Part shown: positions 52,833-61,606 of the stretch, in pieces
Position numbering within the stretch: the first letter of the stretch is position 1
Layout: every line of letters begins with the position of its first letter
Origin: Limosilactobacillus frumenti DSM 13145
GTDB taxonomy: Bacteria > Bacillota > Bacilli > Lactobacillales > Lactobacillaceae
Direction of reading: 5' to 3'
NCBI RefSeq assembly: GCF_001436045.1
Contig: NZ_AZER01000024.1
Span: 1-64,000 of the forward strand
DNA: 64,000 nt
Notes under the pieces: generated by a model
What the model saw: the letters and a program-made list of their open reading frames with translations, nothing else
What the model was told of the DNA's origin: nothing
Database searches by the model: none
Program-made: the position numbers and the translations under genes

Positions 52833-54152
52833 TTAATATTCTTTTATTAGTTGTCCATCAGAGCTAAATTCGTAAAGATGTCCTTCAATGTATTGATCCT
52901 CGGTAACAGCTTTACCTGTATTATCAAAATAGTAACGATGACCGTTAATATTCTGCCAACCAGTCTTCATTGCCCCATAAAATCCATCATGGGTAGTTTG
53001 AAAGTTATAATAGTTTCCATTAATTTTCTGGAGCCCAGCCAACATCCAAGCGTTATTAGGATCAAAATAGTAGCTATGATTATTAATAGTTTGCCAACCA
53101 GTTTGAGCGGCACCATCTTGATTAAAGTAGTACCAATATCCTGATGCAGGCGATTGGAACCATCCGGTTCTTGCAGTTCCGTTATTATCAAAGAAATACC
53201 AATTATCATTAATATTCTGCCATCCAGTAGCATTTTGACCGTTTACTTCATACTGCCAACCATTATTATATTTCCAAGTACTAATTGATCCAAAAAGTCC
53301 ATGGTAGTCTACTGAAATATCTAGATCTCCATTGTATCCAGCAATGCGGCCATGTGAATTGAATTGCCAAGCACCATAATTTTGATTTGTCGAATACGTT
53401 GGATTATAGAGATATTGGGCAATCCAGGTGCGGTTACGACCAACAGTGGAACTTACGTTATAGGTAGCGTCGTAACTAGTTGAGGCATAGACACCATGGT
53501 TAGTAAATCCACGATTATTTAGTTGTTGCCAAAAGCCATTTAAATTATTGGCTATCCCCACATATTTAGTGGAGTTGTCTTCCATATCAGCATAGATCAT
53601 TGTATTACTGCTAAGTCCAAGATGATTCATTTCATTAGCAAGATAGTTAGCTTCAGAAACTGCCGCATTCCATGAATTGAACTTGGCGTAATGGTAAACT
53701 TGTACGTTTAATCCAGCATTTCGGGCATTAGTAACTTGCTGACCATCATATGGATTGGTGTAATAGGTGCCTTCTGTCAACTTTACAATCGCAGTTTTGA
53801 CGCCCGCATTTTTTAAGCTAACAAAGTTATTGTAAGTTAACCCAGCTTGAAATCCTGAAACGTCAACAGCATCTACTCGTGGATAATTTGAATTGCCAAT
53901 AGGAATTATAGGTGTGCCATCATAAGCTCTTGACACTGCAGATGCAGATTGGGTCGTGGCAGTTGCACTAGTAGTGTTTGAGTTATTAACTAGTACATTA
54001 TTTGTATTGATGGTATTTGTAGAATTATTTTGCTGAGTTGTAACAGTATTATAATCAGCGTCAGCTTTGGCATTATTATTAATGAATAGCGCTGTAGACA
54101 AAGACAGTAATGCTAAAGTTGAAGCAAAGTAAATATGATTTTTGTAACTCAA
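52833..54152 (-). CDS. Secreted GH25 lysozyme with choline-binding-type repeats
   Basis: This 439-aa exported muramidase has a signal peptide (cleavage after about residue 32) and a Asn/Thr-rich linker to about 80. The GH25 domain spans about 92-290, with VDVSGFQ (D97) and the catalytic pair YADMED (D189, E191). About six or seven C-terminal repeats (about 295-439) follow, of the form NWYFFDNNGTARTGW. It cuts the glycan strands of peptidoglycan. The domain order is that of phage Cpl-1-like lysozymes and pneumococcal LytC in reverse of LytA. TTG start seven bases after AGGGGG. Confidence 0.9.
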   Translation of the reverse strand: MSYKNHIYFASTLALLSLSTALFINNNAKADADYNTVTTQQNNSTNTINTNNVLVNNSNTTSATATTQSASAVSRAYDGTPIIPIGNSNYPRVDAVDVSGFQAGLTYNNFVSLKNAGVKTAIVKLTEGTYYTNPYDGQQVTNARNAGLNVQVYHYAKFNSWNAAVSEANYLANEMNHLGLSSNTMIYADMEDNSTKYVGIANNLNGFWQQLNNRGFTNHGVYASTSYDATYNVSSTVGRNRTWIAQYLYNPTYSTNQNYGAWQFNSHGRIAGYNGDLDISVDYHGLFGSISTWKYNNGWQYEVNGQNATGWQNINDNWYFFDNNGTARTGWFQSPASGYWYYFNQDGAAQTGWQTINNHSYYFDPNNAWMLAGLQKINGNYYNFQTTHDGFYGAMKTGWQNINGHRYYFDNTGKAVTEDQYIEGHLYEFSSDGQLIKEY

Positions 54153-54314
54153 AATTGTCCCCCTAGAAAATGATCTAACTGATTATTATACTATTTGATC
54201 GTTATTACTTAATTTCACTAATGTTAAATTATAATGACAATCAGGCAGTTTTCTTGTCTTGACTTTCGTGATATATTAAGGAGGTTATAAATTACTATAT
54301 GGGGAAGGAAGAAC

Positions 54315-56618
54315 ATGAAAAAGCATTTTAAACTTTATAAAGCTGGTAAATTATGGCTAACAGCGGCTATTGTTGCTTTTGGAGTGGGTACAGTTACTGT
54401 TACCGCTAATGCATCAGATGAATTAAGCACCTCAGATACTAATACTACTGAACAAGTATCGGATGCTTCGACCGGCAATAGCACTACAAGTCAGTTACCT
54501 GATAGTGTTAATGATTATAACCGTCAGGATAACAACACATATCAAAATACCAAGGGGCAAACTGCAAATAACTGGCAGACTCAGGGAAATGATTGGTACC
54601 ATTTCAATAATGGTTCAATCAATACTGGGTGGAATTCCATTGATAATAATTGGTATTACATGAATCAAGATAGTGCCAAAATGGAAACTGGTTTACAAAA
54701 AATTAATAATAATACTTATTATTTAAATGATCAGCATGATGGCACTTATGGCGCCATGAAAACTGGTTGGCAAAATGTTAATAATAATTGGTACTATTTC
54801 CAAAATTCAGGGGCTGCGACAACTGGGTGGTATAAGTCAGCTGCAGGACTGTGGTATTACTTTAATCAAGATGGTGCTGCTCAGACTGGGTGGTTCAAAT
54901 CTCCTACATCTGGTTTTAATTATTACTTTGATCCAGCCAATGCATGGGCTTTAACTAGTTGGCAAAGACTGGATAACAGTTGGTTTTATTTTGATCCAAC
55001 CAATGCATGGTCTGACTCAGGTTGGCTACATACTCCGGCAGATAACTGGTATTATCTGAGTGATAAAGGACAAGTTCAAACTGGATGGTATCAGGTAAAT
55101 AATCATTGGTATTATGGAGACTCCAGCAATGGGAATACGTTGCGAGGTTGGCAATTACTCAAAGATGGTTGGCATTACTTCGATACTGTTCAGACATGGA
55201 CTGATTTGGGTTGGCAGAATATTGGTAATAACTGGTATTTCTTTGACACTAACAATCATGGATTAATGTTAACCGGGTTTCATAAAATAAATGGTCAAAC
55301 TTATTTCCTCAATGAATCTCACGATGGGAATTTTGGAGCAATGAAGACCGGTTGGCAATGGATTAATAATGGTTGGTATTATTTCCAAAGTAATGAAGCA
55401 CAATCATTAGGTTGGCAAAACGTTAATGGTAATACTTACTACCTAGATCCATCTTCCGGTAAGATGGTAACAGGGAATAACCTAATAGACGGTAACAGAT
55501 ATTACTTTGACCCTAGTTCAGGACACCAGATTAAAGGATTATTTCTTGATAGCAATGGATTATTGGTATACTACGATAATCAAACTGGTGCTCAAAAAGA
55601 TAGTTTAGGTTCATTCACTTTTAATCCCACTACCGGAGAAATCGTAACTTCAAATTTAAACAATGGATTAAATGTTATAAACGATGATACTTACTACTTT
55701 GATAAGAATAGTAACAAATTTGTGTACAATGACTGGCGATTAGTAAATAATCATTGGTATCACTTCTCAAATAATGGATCAGCCCATACTGGATGGTATC
55801 AATCAGCAATTGGTGCATGGTATTATCTAAACCATGATGGAGCTGCTCAAACTGGATGGTATCAGTCAGCAGTAGGTGCATGGTACTATTTTGATTTAGC
55901 TAATGCCTATGCTAAGACGGGGTGGCAATATATCAATAACTATTGGTATTACTTTGATCCGTCTAATGCTTATGCCTATGTCGGATACCATGTTATCAAT
56001 GGCGTTGAATATTTCTTTGACTTGAAAAATGCTTATATGTACCAAAACCACTGGGTTAATGTGAATGGCTGGACTTATCACGCGGACAATAGTGGCCGTT
56101 TATGGTTCCCACAGTGGTACTCACAGTTTTCTTCGCCATATGCGGCTGAAGGATGTTCAGTTTTTGCTACGGCAATTATGTTAAGTCCTAAGGAGTATAT
56201 TAATATTCCCTATGCATTGTCATTACTACAACAACGTCAAGCTGGTAATATTTATTCTGGCGCTGGATTTAGCGTTGTAATTCAACCTAACTCATTGGTA
56301 GACTTGGCTAGACATTTTGATGGATCAGTGACTAATATTTCTGGGAGCAGTGTACAGGATATTATTAATACGGTTAATTCTGGTCGTCCTGTTTTATATT
56401 ATGGTTACTCTAGGTATGAGAATTTGTATTGGAATCATAATCACTGTAAAGTAATTGTCGGCTATCAAAATGGTTGGTTTAGAGTTTATGATTGTTGCTA
56501 TAACTATGCCTCTCAAGGATCAACTGGTTGGAATGCCTATGATTATGGTGCTAAAGGCTGGATTACGACTTCCCAATTTACTCGTGAATATGCCGGACAG
56601 GCTATTACAGTAAACTAA
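54315..56618 (+). CDS. Secreted C39-like cysteine peptidase with about 20 choline-binding-type repeats
   Basis: This 767-aa exported protein has a KxYKxGKxW-type signal (FKLYKAGKLWLTAA, residues 5-18). It has a short linker, a very long repeat region (about 80-595) and a C-terminal peptidase_C39_2-like domain. Candidate catalytic residues are Cys near 614 (AEGCSVFATAIML), His near 710 (NHNHCKVIVGY) and Asp near 726 (RVYDCCY). It has no LPxTG, so any wall attachment must come from the repeats. The natural substrate is unknown. It is divergent from the lysozyme gene, with 162 bases between. Confidence 0.87.
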   Translation: MKKHFKLYKAGKLWLTAAIVAFGVGTVTVTANASDELSTSDTNTTEQVSDASTGNSTTSQLPDSVNDYNRQDNNTYQNTKGQTANNWQTQGNDWYHFNNGSINTGWNSIDNNWYYMNQDSAKMETGLQKINNNTYYLNDQHDGTYGAMKTGWQNVNNNWYYFQNSGAATTGWYKSAAGLWYYFNQDGAAQTGWFKSPTSGFNYYFDPANAWALTSWQRLDNSWFYFDPTNAWSDSGWLHTPADNWYYLSDKGQVQTGWYQVNNHWYYGDSSNGNTLRGWQLLKDGWHYFDTVQTWTDLGWQNIGNNWYFFDTNNHGLMLTGFHKINGQTYFLNESHDGNFGAMKTGWQWINNGWYYFQSNEAQSLGWQNVNGNTYYLDPSSGKMVTGNNLIDGNRYYFDPSSGHQIKGLFLDSNGLLVYYDNQTGAQKDSLGSFTFNPTTGEIVTSNLNNGLNVINDDTYYFDKNSNKFVYNDWRLVNNHWYHFSNNGSAHTGWYQSAIGAWYYLNHDGAAQTGWYQSAVGAWYYFDLANAYAKTGWQYINNYWYYFDPSNAYAYVGYHVINGVEYFFDLKNAYMYQNHWVNVNGWTYHADNSGRLWFPQWYSQFSSPYAAEGCSVFATAIMLSPKEYINIPYALSLLQQRQAGNIYSGAGFSVVIQPNSLVDLARHFDGSVTNISGSSVQDIINTVNSGRPVLYYGYSRYENLYWNHNHCKVIVGYQNGWFRVYDCCYNYASQGSTGWNAYDYGAKGWITTSQFTREYAGQAITVN

Positions 56619-56631
56619 CAAAAAGAAATCT

Positions 56632-56688
56632 AAAAGTCTGGTGTTGATATAGAACAAATTGATTTCTATACCAATACCAGACTTTTTG
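56632..56688 (+). terminator. Rho-independent terminator
   Basis: A long stem, AAAAGTCTGGT plus GATATAGAA, pairs with TTTCTATACC plus ACCAGACTTTTT. Confidence 0.88.
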
Positions 56689-56989
56689 AGTTTAAAGTGC
56701 AAAAAGAAATTAACCCTCTGATATAATGCAATCGCTAGATCACACATAAAAAAAGATAACACCCATGGATCATGGTACAAGAACTCACTTCTTTTTGCAG
56801 GCACTCATCTTTGTTTCCAGCAAAACTGGCTTAAGTATATTGTAGTTAACAGGATCATCTAGCTTAGATTAATTGCACACCCTCACATAACCCGCGAGTT
56901 TGCCCCAATGTGGATGGCTTAACCGGGGGGATGGTTTTTTTTATTCATCTAAACATAAACATGGTCAGTTCCAAGTGCAATCATTAACT

Positions 56990-57500
56990 TTGGTGGTTCA
57001 GACCCAGCGCTTCTACTGCTTCGATTTGCCATAAATCCTTTAACGTTAATAGCTATCTTTTTGAAGATAAATGTATGATCAGTATAGGCCTGAAAAGTGA
57101 GATTGTTTTGCAATTGAGCCGCATTCAAAATATTAAAAATGTTGCGACCTATTTGTCAGTGAGGCTTCGGTCTAACAAGTCCTACTAGACTTTGACGTCC
57201 GGTTTCAACCCGATTAAATTATTTACTACGAACCCTTTGTATTGATGAGTTTAAATCGATGTGCAGTGCAAAAATAAGTTTTATTGCCGTTAATAGTGAC
57301 CAACGGTATTTACTAGAACTGTTAGAAAGTTGCCAACTTAATAGTCTTCTTAAGCATTGTCAACATATGCACGTTGTCGCGTCAAATAAAACATGAACAT
57401 TGCCTATGATTAGTTTATTAAGAAGGCTCTTACGCATGCCAAAATTATTAACGATCGCTTTCATATTGGTAAACACATCATACTGCTTAAATCTAGAGTT
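56990..57500 (+). pseudogene. ISL3-family transposase remnant
   Basis: Stops and frame changes break the frame, but ISL3 landmarks remain in the right order: QRFYCFD of the N-terminal zinc finger, SEIVLQLSRIQNIKNVATYLSV of the HTH, LLDFDVRFQPD, EFKSMCSAKISFIAVNS and NDRFHIGKH of the DDE core. No inverted repeats could be placed. It marks an old insertion between the C39 protein gene and the next glycosyltransferase. Confidence 0.78.
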
Positions 57501-57624
57501 TACTTAATTTTTGGTCATCAGATCTAATCCAAATAAAAAGGATCACCATATCGGATGACTGAACCAGATCAATTTCATTGGTACAGATTAATACTTGCCT
57601 GTTAACACTGGTTGATGAAGAGCT

Positions 57625-57656
57625 AAAAAGTAGGGTGTAATTACCCTACTTTTTTA
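57625..57656 (+). terminator. Rho-independent terminator
   Basis: AAAAAGTAGGG pairs with CCCTACTTTTT around an 8-base loop, about 50 bases before the next gene; the gene it serves is not obvious. Confidence 0.75.
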
Positions 57657-57708
57657 TTACAATGAATATGTTATTTAATTCTGATATATTTTTTGAAGGT
57701 GCTTACTA

Positions 57709-58716
57709 ATGAAAAATAATTATATATTATCATGGCATGATAGTGCGAGAAATACTGGTGGTGTTAAAGCTAAAAGTGATGTTGTTTATTTTTTATCCAA
57801 AAATGGGGTTATACCAGTTGATACTCCAAGCGATAAATTTGGAAAGATAATTACATCTATATTTGCCAAACAAAGATTGTCTAAACTTAATGGGAGTCTG
57901 TTAATACAATATCCGTCTGGAAAAAATCTAATACGTAATTTATGGATGAAAGCAGCAATGTCCAACAAAAAGTTAAAGGTAATCTTGCTCGTACATGATT
58001 TAGAAGTGCTCCGTTTTCATAATGACAATAATCATTTAGAAGAAAAAAGAAAGGAAATACAGTTTTTAAATCAGGCTGATGGATTAATCGTATTAAACTC
58101 TAAAATGCAAGGGCTACTATCTGAAACAGGTATAACAATTCCAATGGTATCATTGAGGATTTGGGACTACGATAATCCTCAACCTTTCAATGATGAATTT
58201 CGATACAACAAGACAATTTGTTATGCAGGTAATTTAACGAAGTCAATGTTTTTAAAAAGTCTGAATTTATCAAATAAGCTACATGTATTTGGGCCCAATG
58301 CGAACTTTACCTTACCAAAATCTGTTATTTATGAAGGTGAGTACACACCACAAGAGCTTCCAAAAATGATGAATTTTAATTTTGGATTAATCTGGGATGG
58401 CATATCTACCAAAACATGTTCGGGTAGTTATGGACAATACCTGCGATTTAATGATCCACACAAGACTTCTTTATACTTGAGTACAGGGCTGCCAGTCATT
58501 GTATGGAAACATGCGGCTATTGCAGATTTTATTTTAAGAAATAAAGTTGGTAAAACAGTTGGCAACTTGAATGAGCTAGACCATTTATTGGATTCAATTT
58601 CAGAAGCAGAATTTACTAATATGAAAAAGAACGCAATTACTATTGGTAGGAAAATGAGACAAGGATTTTATATAAATTCTGCATATAGTAAATTAAAAAA
58701 TGAACTAGGCTTGTAG
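57709..58716 (+). CDS. Gtf3/galactofuranosyltransferase-like glycosyltransferase, copy 2
   Basis: This 335-aa paralogue of the gene at 42852 has the same segments (LLIQYPSGKN, VILLVHDLEVLRF, LIVLNSKMQGLL, CYAGNLTKSMFL, NFGLIWDG, PHKTSLYLSTGLPVIVWKHAAIADF). Identity is roughly 40 percent by eye, so it is an old duplicate or a separate arrival rather than a recent copy. The gene is visibly more AT-rich than copy 1. It stands alone after the ISL3 relic. GAAGGTG precedes the ATG. Confidence 0.85.
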   Translation: MKNNYILSWHDSARNTGGVKAKSDVVYFLSKNGVIPVDTPSDKFGKIITSIFAKQRLSKLNGSLLIQYPSGKNLIRNLWMKAAMSNKKLKVILLVHDLEVLRFHNDNNHLEEKRKEIQFLNQADGLIVLNSKMQGLLSETGITIPMVSLRIWDYDNPQPFNDEFRYNKTICYAGNLTKSMFLKSLNLSNKLHVFGPNANFTLPKSVIYEGEYTPQELPKMMNFNFGLIWDGISTKTCSGSYGQYLRFNDPHKTSLYLSTGLPVIVWKHAAIADFILRNKVGKTVGNLNELDHLLDSISEAEFTNMKKNAITIGRKMRQGFYINSAYSKLKNELGL

Positions 58717-59151
58717 AATAGATCGTTATTTGAGAGGCTAACTATGCCACAAATCAAGTCTGGTAAATGAGGATACTATACTTTGATTTTATTTGGCACT
58801 ATAAAAATTTTCATTTTAGTTTTTCGTCAAGGAATGAGCTGTGTCTTAAATTTTTGATTTCATATTAATCAAATTGAATAACGATATTAAACCTTGACGA
58901 GTATATACCTGCTATCTTTTAATGGGAGCTTTAATTTTTTGAAGATCAAACGGTTGATATTGTCAGGAAAGCAGCTTACCGCGTACAGCGTAAGCTGCTT
59001 TTATAGTTATCATACAATTAGTAAAGATTAGGGAAATAACTACTCACCATATGCTTTTTATAACTAACTCATAATGATCCTTAGCGTGTTGAGTGTCCAT
59101 GACAAAAATGATACAATCATATTGTTCATCATTTGAAAGGAAACTGATTAA
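58717..59151. other. AT-rich intergenic region with terminator and lic promoter
   Basis: A perfect stem (AAAGCAGCTTAC at 58968-58979 with GTAAGCTGCTTTT at 58990-59002) acts as a terminator. A promoter TTGAGT (59089-59094) and TACAAT (59112-59117), 17 bases apart, precedes the lic-like operon. CGTCAAGG near 58827 and CCTTGACG near 58893 form a wide inverted pair, perhaps the edge of a lost element. No gene is seen. Confidence 0.6.
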
Positions 59152-60888
59152 ATGAACAGAAGCCTAATTGACTTAATGCAATTAAAATTAAGAAATCCTG
59201 ATATTACCCAACGGGAGCTAGCAAAAGAGTTGGGAATGTCATTGGGGAAAACTAATCATGTTTTGAATGAATTAAAACAAACTGGTTTAGTTGATGCTCA
59301 ATTTGCTTTGACTAGTACTGGTCGAGAATACATCACCAGTCATCATCCCCAGCAAGCAGTGATTTTAGCTGCTGGTTTTGGTATGCGCATGGTGCCGATT
59401 AATACTGAGGAGCCTAAGGGACTATTAGAAGTTAATCAAGAACCACTGATTGAGCGTTTAATTAAACAACTGCATTCTAAAAACATTCGAAAGATATACA
59501 TTGTCGTTGGATTTATGAAGGAACATTATGAGTACTTAATTGATAAGTATGACGTTCAATTAATCGTAAATCCACATTATCACGAATGGAACAATATTTA
59601 TTCTCTATACCTTGCTAAGGAACATTTGAATAATAGTTATGTTGTACCTTGTGATATTTGGCTTAAGAACAATCCTTTTTCAGAGGTAGAAGATCAACCG
59701 TGGTACATGTTTTCTGACCATCAACATGAAGACAGTCATTGGAAAGTGACCAATCGTGGAACAATTAAGTACGTTGGCGCGGGCGGTAATAAAATGGTTG
59801 GCATTGCATATCTGAATGCGGAAACTGGTAACCGTGTAAAGCAAGAGTTAGACAAACGAATATCTCAACAATCAAGACTGGATGAATTTTGGGAATCTTT
59901 GTTAATAGGTGGCGACCGCTTTAAATTAAATAGTTATTTAATCAAAGACAATCAATTTGCAGAGATCAACTCCTATGAAGAATTACGAAATCTTGATAGT
60001 AATTCTGATCATCTCAGAAACGATGCCATTCAAGCAATTGTGAATACTTTAGGCGTTAAGAATACGGAGATTCATGATATCAGAGTTTTGAAGAAGGGAA
60101 TGACGAATCGCTCCTTTATTTTTGATTGTCAAGGTGATCAATATATCATGCGAATCCCTGGGGCGGGGACAAAGGAACTCATTAACCGTCAACAAGAGTA
60201 TGATGTTTACCAGGTAATAAAAGACTTACCGTACGTTGAACAAACCTTATATTTGAACCCAGAAAATGGTTATAAGCTGACCAAATTCATTAAACATTCT
60301 CACAATTGTGACCCTAATAATTGGAAAGAAGTTCAACAAAGTATGCGTCTTCTGAATAAGATGCATGCAAGTCATTTAAAAGTTGATCATACTTTTGATT
60401 TAAGGGCACAGATCAATATGTATGAAAAACTACGTAAAGCTCCTTCAGCATATCGTGATTATGCAGGAGTGAAGCGTCGGATCGACCAACTATTAAATTA
60501 CGTGGATCAACTAGACAAGGACTGGACTCTTTGTCACATCGATGCTAACGCTGATAACTTTGTGTTTGATCGGAATGGTAACGAATTTCTGATTGACTGG
60601 GAATATGCTGGTATGCAGGACCCTGATGTGGATGTGGCAATGTTTGCCATTTATTCAATGTATAATCAAGAACAAATTGATCATCTTATCGATATTTATT
60701 TTGGAAAATCGACTAGTCAACAGAATAAAATTAAAATTTATGCCTATATTGCTATATGTGGGCTGCTATGGAGCAATTGGTGTGAATACAAACAGTCCTT
60801 GGGCTTAGATTTTGGTGAATACTCGTTAGCTCAATATCGTTATGCAAAGGAATATAGCAAGAAAGTGCTCAAATACTTGAAAGGATAG
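59152..60888 (+). CDS. Three-domain protein: winged helix, LicC-like cytidylyltransferase, LicA-like choline kinase
   Basis: This 578-aa fusion has an N-terminal winged helix at about 1-65 (DITQRELAKELGMSLGKTNHVLNELKQTGLV). A nucleotidyltransferase spans about 68-285 with AVILAAGFGMRM and EEPKGLLEV. A choline/ethanolamine kinase fold spans about 290-578 with CHIDANADNFVFD (catalytic Asp/Asn loop) and LIDWEYAGMQDPDVD (metal Asp). It could both phosphorylate choline and make CDP-choline, the donor for LicD. The winged helix may give DNA binding and self-control. AAAGGAAAC precedes the ATG; LicC and BCCT genes follow. Confidence 0.88.
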   Translation: MNRSLIDLMQLKLRNPDITQRELAKELGMSLGKTNHVLNELKQTGLVDAQFALTSTGREYITSHHPQQAVILAAGFGMRMVPINTEEPKGLLEVNQEPLIERLIKQLHSKNIRKIYIVVGFMKEHYEYLIDKYDVQLIVNPHYHEWNNIYSLYLAKEHLNNSYVVPCDIWLKNNPFSEVEDQPWYMFSDHQHEDSHWKVTNRGTIKYVGAGGNKMVGIAYLNAETGNRVKQELDKRISQQSRLDEFWESLLIGGDRFKLNSYLIKDNQFAEINSYEELRNLDSNSDHLRNDAIQAIVNTLGVKNTEIHDIRVLKKGMTNRSFIFDCQGDQYIMRIPGAGTKELINRQQEYDVYQVIKDLPYVEQTLYLNPENGYKLTKFIKHSHNCDPNNWKEVQQSMRLLNKMHASHLKVDHTFDLRAQINMYEKLRKAPSAYRDYAGVKRRIDQLLNYVDQLDKDWTLCHIDANADNFVFDRNGNEFLIDWEYAGMQDPDVDVAMFAIYSMYNQEQIDHLIDIYFGKSTSQQNKIKIYAYIAICGLLWSNWCEYKQSLGLDFGEYSLAQYRYAKEYSKKVLKYLKG

Positions 60889-60892
60889 TTAT

Positions 60893-61606
60893 ATGACAAC
60901 GATTGATAATGCAATCATTATGGCCGCTGGATTTGGAACGAGAATGCGTCCGTTAACATATCAAACACCTAAGCCATTAGTAAAAGTGGCAGGTCAACCT
61001 ATGATTGAATCTGTCATTGAAGGACTACATGCTAATCATATTAAAGATATTTCCATCGTCGTTGGGTATTTAGCAAATCAATTCAATTACCTGGTTGATA
61101 AGTATCCAGGCGTTAAGTTAATTAATAACCCATACTATGAAAAATACAATAATATTTCATCGTTGTATGTTGCTCGTCATGAACTGCGTAATACGGTTAT
61201 TTTGGATGGCGACCAAGTTATTATGAATCCACGTATTTTGAATCGAGAATTTCAAGGATCAGGATACGCCGGGGTTGCTATTAATACTTTTACCGATGAA
61301 TGGATTATGCATGTCGATGCTGAAAACAATGTTGTAACTTGTGACCGTAAAGGTAATGATCATGGTTGGCGCTTGTATAGCTTGTCTAAGTGGAATGCTA
61401 AAGATAGTGGGCAACTGAAAAAATTACTAGAGATAGAATTTGAGCAGTTGCATCATTATGATATTTACTGGGATGATATTGCAATGTTTGACTATGCAGA
61501 TCAATTTGAACTGAAGTTGCTACCGATTAATTCTGGTGACATCATTGAAGTAGATAGTTTAGCACAGTTAGATCGGTTAAATACTGAGTTAGGTAATAAT
61601 AAATGA
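60893..61606 (+). CDS. licC: LicC-like CTP:phosphocholine cytidylyltransferase
   Basis: This 237-aa nucleotidyltransferase has the pyrophosphorylase signature IIMAAGFGTRMRPLTYQTPKPLVKVAG. Other segments are VVGYLANQFNYLVDKYPGVKLINNPYYEKYNNISSLY (two blocks of LicC type) and LDGDQVIMN with the metal Asp. It would activate phosphocholine (or phosphoethanolamine) with CTP. It starts four bases after the fusion gene and overlaps the transporter gene by ATGA. Why two LicC-type domains are needed is unclear; they may use different alcohols. Confidence 0.87.
   Translation: MTTIDNAIIMAAGFGTRMRPLTYQTPKPLVKVAGQPMIESVIEGLHANHIKDISIVVGYLANQFNYLVDKYPGVKLINNPYYEKYNNISSLYVARHELRNTVILDGDQVIMNPRILNREFQGSGYAGVAINTFTDEWIMHVDAENNVVTCDRKGNDHGWRLYSLSKWNAKDSGQLKKLLEIEFEQLHHYDIYWDDIAMFDYADQFELKLLPINSGDIIEVDSLAQLDRLNTELGNNK

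Noticed and set aside
52967-53233. Open frame inside the lysozyme repeat region, same strand, other phase
   Set aside because: Periodic repeats keep other frames open; no start signal and no independent protein features.
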